The position numbers were made by a program, and so were the translations under genes. A stretch of DNA of 64,000 nt from Vibrio kanaloae (GTDB lineage Bacteria; Pseudomonadota; Gammaproteobacteria; Enterobacterales; Vibrionaceae). The stretch lies in contig NZ_AP025497.1 in assembly GCF_024347535.1 (NCBI RefSeq), positions 1,054,001-1,118,000 of the forward strand. The letters run 5' to 3'. Numbering within the stretch: position 1 is the stretch's first letter; each line of letters starts with the position of its first letter. Shown here piece by piece: positions 57,315 through 64,000 of this stretch. The notes below the pieces were generated by a model, which saw only the letters and a list, made by a program, of their open reading frames with translations, had not been told where the DNA came from and did no database searches.

Positions 57315-57911
57315 ATGAAAAAAGTATTCGCACTTTTATTTATGAGCTTCTCAGTGTTTGCTTCTCCGAAAGAAGAGTTGAGTAGCCGCTTGGCATTGAA
57401 CGCTGGCTTTAGTGCTGACTTTAAACAAGTCGTCACTAGCCCTGATGGTGATGTTGTTATGGAAGGTGAGGGCACGGTAGAGATTGCACGCCCAAGCTTG
57501 TTCCGCTGGGAGACCACGTTCCCTGATGAAAACTTGTTGGTATCTGATGGTCAAAGCTTGTGGTATTACAGCCCGTTCATTGAGCAAGTGAGCATTTACT
57601 GGCAAGAGCAAGCGACATCACAAACACCTTTCGTCCTGCTTACTCGTAACCAAGAAAGCGATTGGGATAACTACAACGTCGCGCAAACTGGTAATCAATT
57701 TACGTTAACGCCAACGGCTGTGGATTCTAATCAGGGTGATTTCCAGATTAATATCACCCAAAAGGGCATTGTTCAGGGCTTTAATGTGATTGAACAAGAT
57801 GGTCAGAAAGGGGAGTTTACCTTTAGTAATGTTGACTTAGGTAAGCCAGCAGCAGACCGCTTTACTTTTGTGGCGCCACAAGGTGTCGAGGTCGACGACC
57901 AAAGAAATTGA
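57315..57911 (+). CDS. lolA: Outer-membrane lipoprotein carrier LolA
   Basis: A 198-residue periplasmic chaperone that takes lipoproteins from LolCDE and delivers them to LolB. A cleavable signal peptide (about 1-17, ending SVFA) has no lipobox. The barrel has [42 protein letters not shown], and [15 protein letters not shown], the lipid-binding face. I start at ATG 57315, three bases after a TTG. It lies between ftsK and rarA, a conserved order. Confidence 0.95.
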   Translation: MKKVFALLFMSFSVFASPKEELSSRLALNAGFSADFKQVVTSPDGDVVMEGEGTVEIARPSLFRWETTFPDENLLVSDGQSLWYYSPFIEQVSIYWQEQATSQTPFVLLTRNQESDWDNYNVAQTGNQFTLTPTAVDSNQGDFQINITQKGIVQGFNVIEQDGQKGEFTFSNVDLGKPAADRFTFVAPQGVEVDDQRN

Positions 57912-57981
57912 TCCAAACTGACAGATCGTTTGGTAGTAAGTCGATAGGCATTGATGCCATCAACGAATCAAGAGATTGCAA

Positions 57982-59331
57982 TTGAGTAATTACAGCTTAG
58001 ATTTTGCAGGGGACGAAGATTTTCGTCCCCTTGCTGCTCGTATGAGACCTGAAACTGTTGAACAGTATATCGGTCAGCAGCATATATTGGGTCCAGGTAA
58101 ACCGCTTCGCAGAGCGTTGGAAGCGGGCCATATTCACTCGATGATTTTATGGGGTCCTCCTGGCACCGGTAAAACCACGTTAGCGGAAGTGGCTGCGAAC
58201 TATGCGAGCGCAGAGGTTGAACGCGTATCAGCGGTAACCTCGGGCGTAAAAGATATTCGAATTGCGATTGAAAAAGCGCGTGAAAACAAGCAAGCCGGGC
58301 GTAGAACAATTCTGTTTGTGGACGAAGTCCATCGCTTTAACAAAAGTCAGCAAGATGCGTTCTTACCTCATATCGAAGATGGCACGGTTACGTTTATCGG
58401 CGCGACTACAGAAAACCCTTCTTTTGAATTGAATAACGCTTTGTTGTCGCGTGCGCGAGTCTACAAACTGACTTCTCTCAATACTGAGGATATCTCCCTC
58501 GTTATTCGCCAAGCTATCGAAGATAAACAGCGTGGGTTGGGTGATGTGTCTGCCAATTTTGCCGATAACGTCTTAGATCGCCTTGCTGAACTGGTCAACG
58601 GTGACGCACGTATGTCGCTCAACTATCTTGAGCTGCTGTATGACATGGCAGAAGACAACGACAAAGGCGAGAAAGCGATAACGTTGCAGTTGTTAGCTGA
58701 GGTAGCTGGTGAGAAAGTCGCTCGTTTCGATAACAAGGGCGATATTTGGTACGACCTAATCTCTGCCGTTCATAAGTCAATTCGTGGCTCTAATCCCGAT
58801 GCCGCGCTGTATTGGTCGGCGCGAATGATTGCCGCGGGCTGTGACCCTCTGTATATCGTAAGACGTTTACTGGCGATTGCTTCTGAAGATATCGGTAATG
58901 CTGATCCAAGGGCCATGCAGGTAGCGATGTCAGCTTGGGACTGCTTTACTCGCATTGGCCCTGCGGAAGGGGAACGTGCGATTGCTCAAGCGGTTGTCTA
59001 TTTAGCGTGTGCACCAAAGAGTAACGCCGTTTACACCGCTTGGAAACAAGCGTTAACCGATGCGCACAACCTTCCTGAATATGAAGTGCCTCATCATTTA
59101 CGAAATGCACCGACAACTTTGATGAAGGACATGGGCTATGGGCAAGAATATCGTTATGCTCATGACGAACCGGGAGCCTACGCCGCTGGCGAAAAGTATT
59201 TGCCTCCTGAAATGGGAGAGAAGCAATACTATTTCCCAACAAAACGAGGCTTAGAGACCAAGATTGGCGAGAAGCTAGATTATCTGGCGGATTTGGACGC
59301 AAAAAGCCCACAAAAACGCTATGAAAAGTAG
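57982..59331 (+). CDS. rarA: Replication-associated recombination protein RarA
   Basis: A 449-residue AAA+ ATPase of the MgsA/WRNIP1 family that acts at stalled forks. It has the Walker [10 protein letters not shown], the Walker [19 protein letters not shown], sensor 1 [12 protein letters not shown] and the tetramerisation and C-terminal blocks [14 protein letters not shown]. The start is TTG 57982 (MSNYSLDF), because AAGAGA sits six bases upstream and the E. coli protein starts the same way; another TTG at 57976 is less likely. Length matches E. coli RarA (447). Confidence 0.94.
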   Translation: MSNYSLDFAGDEDFRPLAARMRPETVEQYIGQQHILGPGKPLRRALEAGHIHSMILWGPPGTGKTTLAEVAANYASAEVERVSAVTSGVKDIRIAIEKARENKQAGRRTILFVDEVHRFNKSQQDAFLPHIEDGTVTFIGATTENPSFELNNALLSRARVYKLTSLNTEDISLVIRQAIEDKQRGLGDVSANFADNVLDRLAELVNGDARMSLNYLELLYDMAEDNDKGEKAITLQLLAEVAGEKVARFDNKGDIWYDLISAVHKSIRGSNPDAALYWSARMIAAGCDPLYIVRRLLAIASEDIGNADPRAMQVAMSAWDCFTRIGPAEGERAIAQAVVYLACAPKSNAVYTAWKQALTDAHNLPEYEVPHHLRNAPTTLMKDMGYGQEYRYAHDEPGAYAAGEKYLPPEMGEKQYYFPTKRGLETKIGEKLDYLADLDAKSPQKRYEK

Positions 59332-59458
59332 TCTTTTTTGGATATCGTTACCTAGTCATAAAAATTCAATTAAATCGTTATAAATTGGTCGAAATAGCAC
59401 CAATTTTAGGGGTTTAGCAGTGATTCAGTAGCAAACTACTGAATATTCAAATAACTAA

Positions 59459-60781
<1,323 letters not shown>

Positions 60782-60809
60782 TTAGCTCCTAGAGCCCTAT
60801 TAATTCTGT

Positions 60810-60835
60810 AACCCAGCCATTCGGCTGGGTTTTTT
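60810..60835. terminator. Terminator after serS
   Basis: AACCCAGCC (60810-60818) pairs with GGCTGGGTT (60823-60831) around an ATTC loop, followed by T. It lies between converging serS and bioA. Confidence 0.85.
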
Positions 60836-60882
60836 ATTTGCGATAAGATAAAGGTAGACGTATAAGACGCGACCTGCATGAG

Positions 60883-62160
60883 TTAAGTAAAGCAGTGGCT
60901 ATTTTTTAATGCGCTATCAATGGCGCAAACAAGTTGTTCGATGTGCTCAGGCTTGCTAATGAAAGGAGGCATCATATAAATCAACTTACCAAATGGGCGG
61001 ATCCAAACGCCTTGCTCTACAAAGTGCGCTTGAATGGTTTCCATATCGACAGGCGTGTGGGTTTCAACGACGCCAATAGCGCCCAACCAGCGAACGTTTT
61101 TGACGAGATCATGCCCTCGTAACGGTGGTAGCAACTCAGAGAAAAGCTGTTCAATCTGTTGAGTCTGATTTTTCCAATGGCCTTGCTCGATGATGGATAA
61201 ACTTGCCGCACCGACTGCGCAAGCCAATGGGTTGCCCATAAAGGTTGGTCCGTGCATAAAGCAGCCCGCTTCACCGCCACATACTGTGTCAGCAACTTCT
61301 TTACTCGCAAGCGTTGCTGACAATGTCATATAACCACCAGTTAAAGCCTTGCCTACGCATAAGATGTCCGGTTGAACATCGGCATGCTCACAAGCGAACA
61401 GTTTCCCTGTGCGGCCAAATCCGGTCGCAATCTCATCCAAGATCAGCAATACATTGAATTCATCACACAGTAAGCGAACCTGTTTTAGGAACTCAGGGTG
61501 GTAGATGCGCATGCCGCCAGCCCCTTGAACGATAGGCTCTAAGATCACGGCTGCGACTTCTTGATGGTGTGTTGCCAGCTTTTCTCGAAAGCTGTTGATG
61601 TCGTTCGCGTCCCATTGATCCCAAAAGCCTGTTTTTGGCGAGTCAGCGAAAATGTGCTCCGGTAAAAAGCCTTTGTAGAGGCTGTGCATCGAGTTGTCAG
61701 GGTCGGTCACTGACATCGCCGCAAAGGTATCCCCGTGGTAACCATCTCTTAGTGTTAGGAACTTTGAGCGAGGTTGTCCTTTAGCGTGCCAATATTGCAG
61801 TGCCATCTTGAGGCTCACTTCTACGGCTACTGAACCTGAATCGGCCAAAAATACATGCTCAAGATTACTTGGCGCGAGATTCAAAAGCTTCTTACATAGA
61901 TCGATAGCGGGTTGGTGGGTGATGCCACCAAACATAACGTGTGAAACCTTATCGATTTGGCTGTGAGCTGCAGCATTTAGCTCAGGGTGATTGTAGCCGT
62001 GGATGGTTGACCACCAAGATGACATACCATCAATAATTCGTTTTCCGCCTTCTAATTCTAGGTAAACACCGTCTGCGTTGGTGACTGGATAGCAGGTCAG
62101 AGGTGTTAACGTTGATGTGTAGGGATGCCAGATATGCTGGCGATCAAAGGCGAGATCCAT
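60883..62160 (-). CDS. bioA: Adenosylmethionine-8-amino-7-oxononanoate aminotransferase
   Basis: A 425-residue PLP enzyme that makes DAPA in biotin synthesis, using SAM as amino donor. The sequence has HIWHPYTSTLTPL, MSSWWSTIHGYNHPE, YHGDTFAAMSV, LILDEIATGFGRTGKLFACE and the PLP lysine in CVGKALTGGYMTLSA. I start at 62160 (MDLAFDRQH), with GGAAG upstream and a close match to the E. coli N-terminus; an in-frame ATG at 62172 is also possible. It is divergent from bioB, as in the enteric bio locus. Confidence 0.95.
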   Translation of the reverse strand: MDLAFDRQHIWHPYTSTLTPLTCYPVTNADGVYLELEGGKRIIDGMSSWWSTIHGYNHPELNAAAHSQIDKVSHVMFGGITHQPAIDLCKKLLNLAPSNLEHVFLADSGSVAVEVSLKMALQYWHAKGQPRSKFLTLRDGYHGDTFAAMSVTDPDNSMHSLYKGFLPEHIFADSPKTGFWDQWDANDINSFREKLATHHQEVAAVILEPIVQGAGGMRIYHPEFLKQVRLLCDEFNVLLILDEIATGFGRTGKLFACEHADVQPDILCVGKALTGGYMTLSATLASKEVADTVCGGEAGCFMHGPTFMGNPLACAVGAASLSIIEQGHWKNQTQQIEQLFSELLPPLRGHDLVKNVRWLGAIGVVETHTPVDMETIQAHFVEQGVWIRPFGKLIYMMPPFISKPEHIEQLVCAIDSALKNSHCFT

Positions 62161-62199
62161 AGTAACTTCCATTCCTGGTGTGATTAAAAAATAATCAGA

Positions 62200-62253
62200 T
62201 GTAAACTTTTGATATTATCAATGTATTGACAGTCTAAAGCTTGTCGGTAGACT
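62200..62253. promoter_or_regulatory. Probable BirA operator and bioB promoter
   Basis: The left arm ATGTAAACT (62199-62207) matches the BirA half-site TTGTAAACC in seven of nine bases; the right arm (62224-62232) is weak. The spacing is right for BirA. The bioB promoter overlaps: TTGACA (62226-62231), 16 bases, TAGACT (62248-62253). The minus-strand TTGATA near 62222 may serve bioA. Confidence 0.55.
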
Positions 62254-62319
62254 AGCCAAGCATAAATGCAATCTCTATTGATAGAGATGAAACATCAAAT
62301 AATAAAAAAGGATCGACAC

Positions 62320-63372
62320 GTGGAAGTTCGTCATGACTGGACAGTCGCTGAAGTAACAGCGCTGCTTGAAAAACCGTTTATGGATTTAATGTTTGAAGCT
62401 CAAGTGGTTCATAGACAGTACCAAGAGCACAACCACGTGCAGGTGAGTACGCTTCTATCGATTAAGACCGGTGCTTGTCCTGAAGACTGTAAGTACTGCC
62501 CTCAAAGTGCTCACTACCGAACGGATGTCGACAAAGAACGCCTAATGGAAGTAGAGCGTGTTTTGGATGCGGCGCAAAAAGCCAAGAACGCAGGCTCGAC
62601 TCGTTTCTGTATGGGCGCGGCATGGAAAAACCCGAAAGAACGCGATATGCCTCACCTGACTGATATGATCAAAGGTGTGAAAGGTATGGGTCTAGAAACT
62701 TGTATGACACTAGGCATGTTAACCCCCGATCAAGCTGGCGAGTTAGCGGATGCAGGTTTGGATTACTACAACCACAACCTTGATACGTCTCCTGAGTTCT
62801 ACGGCAGCATCATCACCACTCGTACTTACCAAGATCGTTTAGATACGCTATCTCACGTGCGTGATGCCGGTATGAAGATCTGTTCTGGTGGCATTATTGG
62901 TATGGGCGAAAGTACCAATGACCGTGCAGGCCTGCTGGTAGAGCTAGCGAACCTTCCGGTACACCCTGAGAGTGTGCCAATCAACATGCTCGTGAAAGTG
63001 AAAGGCACACCGATGGAAAACGTCGATGATGTTGAACCTTTTGACTTCATTAAGTTGATTGCGATTGCTCGTATCATGATGCCAATGTCTGCGGTTCGTC
63101 TATCTGCAGGTCGCGAGAATATGAATGAACAGATGCAAGCGATGTGCTTCATGGCTGGCGCGAACTCTATCTTCTACGGTTGTAAGTTACTGACTACGCC
63201 AAACCCAGATGAAGACACGGATATGCAGCTGTTTAAGAAGTTAGGTATCAACAGCCAACAAGTGGCTCAGAAGCCTGATGAAATTCAAGAAAACGAACTG
63301 TTAGATCAAGTGGTGGAGCGCGTTGCTGCTCGTCCAACGAAAGATGACATGTTCTACGATGCCACTGTTTAA
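62320..63372 (+). CDS. bioB: Biotin synthase
   Basis: A 350-residue radical-SAM enzyme that inserts sulfur into dethiobiotin. The cluster-binding Cys53, Cys57 and Cys60 ([10 protein letters not shown]) carry the same numbers as in E. coli, and the [2Fe-2S] Cys/Arg ligands lie in [29 protein letters not shown] and [10 protein letters not shown]. The start is GTG 62320 ([12 protein letters not shown]), with AAGG upstream, as in V. cholerae; the upstream ATG 62266 is not supported. It overlaps bioF by 14 bases. Confidence 0.95.
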   Translation: MEVRHDWTVAEVTALLEKPFMDLMFEAQVVHRQYQEHNHVQVSTLLSIKTGACPEDCKYCPQSAHYRTDVDKERLMEVERVLDAAQKAKNAGSTRFCMGAAWKNPKERDMPHLTDMIKGVKGMGLETCMTLGMLTPDQAGELADAGLDYYNHNLDTSPEFYGSIITTRTYQDRLDTLSHVRDAGMKICSGGIIGMGESTNDRAGLLVELANLPVHPESVPINMLVKVKGTPMENVDDVEPFDFIKLIAIARIMMPMSAVRLSAGRENMNEQMQAMCFMAGANSIFYGCKLLTTPNPDEDTDMQLFKKLGINSQQVAQKPDEIQENELLDQVVERVAARPTKDDMFYDATV

Positions 63373-64000
63373 ATCTCGTATCAAAGATGCCCTTGTTCAA
63401 CGCCGCGAACAGGGGCTAACTCGTCAACTCAAGGTACTCGAAAGCAGTAATGGTCCTTTGCTTACTAGCGAAGGTTCTAGCTTCATTAATTTTTCGAGTA
63501 ATGATTACCTAGGCTTGGCGAGCGATCCTGAATTGGTGGAGGCTTGGCAAGCGGGACTTTCTCAGTATGGTGCTGGCAGTGCGGCATCGCCAATGGTCAC
63601 GGGTTTTAGTCCTGCTCATCGAAATTTAGAAGCTCAACTTTGTGAATGGTTGGGTTTTGAACGTGCCATTCTCTTTAGTTCTGGTTTCAGTGCGAACCAA
63701 GCCTTGTTGTTTTCTCTGCTCGAAAAAGGCGACTCTCTGTTGCAAGACAAATTTAACCACGCCTCTTTGATGGAAGCGGGGATGCTTTGTCCTGCAACAA
63801 TGAAACGCTTTAAGCACAACGATACACAACATCTAGAGTCGTTATTAGGTCGGTCTCCACAATCGTTAGTCGTCACTGAAGGCGTATTCAGCATGGATGG
63901 TGACCAAGCGCCTCTCGAATATATCTCTAGCCTGACTAATCAATACGACAGTTGGTTGGCGATTGATGATGCCCACGGTATTGGCGTATTAGGTGATAAA
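63359..64000 (+). CDS. bioF: 8-amino-7-oxononanoate synthase, 3' end outside window
   Basis: The first 214 residues of a PLP enzyme that condenses pimeloyl-ACP and alanine in biotin synthesis. It starts at ATG 63359 within the end of bioB ([15 protein letters not shown]) and runs open to the last base. [46 protein letters not shown] and [10 protein letters not shown] are the family's PLP-contact blocks, including the Asp and His that hold the cofactor. The PLP lysine would lie just beyond the window. It continues the bioBF operon. Confidence 0.95.
   Translation, partial: MPLFKSRIKDALVQRREQGLTRQLKVLESSNGPLLTSEGSSFINFSSNDYLGLASDPELVEAWQAGLSQYGAGSAASPMVTGFSPAHRNLEAQLCEWLGFERAILFSSGFSANQALLFSLLEKGDSLLQDKFNHASLMEAGMLCPATMKRFKHNDTQHLESLLGRSPQSLVVTEGVFSMDGDQAPLEYISSLTNQYDSWLAIDDAHGIGVLGDK

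Noticed and set aside
62266..62319. ATG start for bioB at 62266
   Set aside because: The 18 extra residues do not match biotin synthase; GTG 62320 has a ribosome site and gives the usual 350 residues and cluster cysteine numbering.

Overview
The window reads as ordinary core chromosome of a gammaproteobacterium, almost certainly a Vibrio or close relative. This rests on protein-level resemblance (CsiV, PlzB-like PilZ protein, VC1899-type CARF nuclease, bioB/lapB/rpsA/ndh sequences), moderate GC, dense gene packing and E. coli/Vibrio-like operons. I see no rRNA or tRNA genes, no CRISPR array, no insertion sequence, no prophage gene and no attachment site. Most genes are recognisable housekeeping genes.

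Layout. 1-2028: the end of an AraC-type regulator, a lipocalin (blc) and a long gene-free upstream region. 2029-6802: a complete cytochrome bo3 operon, cyoABCDE. 6929-12423: a mixed stretch (EamA exporter, cyclophilin, YbiB/TrpD2, a small unknown protein, a CBS-pair protein, a MATE exporter). 12578-15988: a ZntA-type metal ATPase with a clear MerR-family operator, then uridine phosphorylase with a near-perfect CRP site. 16181-19534, minus strand: a CARF-PD-(D/E)xK nuclease of the DUF1887/Card1/VC1899 kind and a chemoreceptor. 19812-26349: hinT, three lipoproteins (COG3014-type, YcfL, LpoB), thiK, ycfP and ndh, which is the E. coli hinT-ycfL-lpoB-thiK-nagZ-ycfP-ndh cluster with nagZ absent and one lipoprotein gene added.

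26464-32010, minus strand: a RimL-like acetyltransferase, then the plzB-mfd-csiV transcription unit. 32238-35376: lolCDE. 35567-42118: a DUF2062 protein divergent from comEC-msbA-lpxK-ycaR-kdsB. 42394-47672: cmk, rpsA with a GGA-hairpin leader, ihfB, lapA-lapB, pyrF. 47780-54025: miaE, an unknown membrane-anchored coiled-coil protein, cysB, a SAM methyltransferase, and the divergent ald/lrp pair. 54189-60781: ftsK, lolA, rarA, serS. 60883-64000: bioA divergent from bioB-bioF, with bioF cut by the window end.

Much of the window serves the envelope: MsbA/LpxK/KdsB build and flip lipid A-Kdo, LapA/LapB tune LPS synthesis, LolA and LolCDE export lipoproteins, LpoB activates PBP1B and CsiV is the Vibrio partner of the LpoA/PBP1A branch. 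The most unusual item is the solo CARF nuclease, which has an altered nucleotide-binding motif and no CRISPR locus nearby. Regulatory elements read directly from the sequence include the zntA MerR-type operator, the udp CRP site, an FNR-type site upstream of ndh, a dyad over the cysB promoter, the rpsA leader and a partial BirA operator between bioA and bioB.
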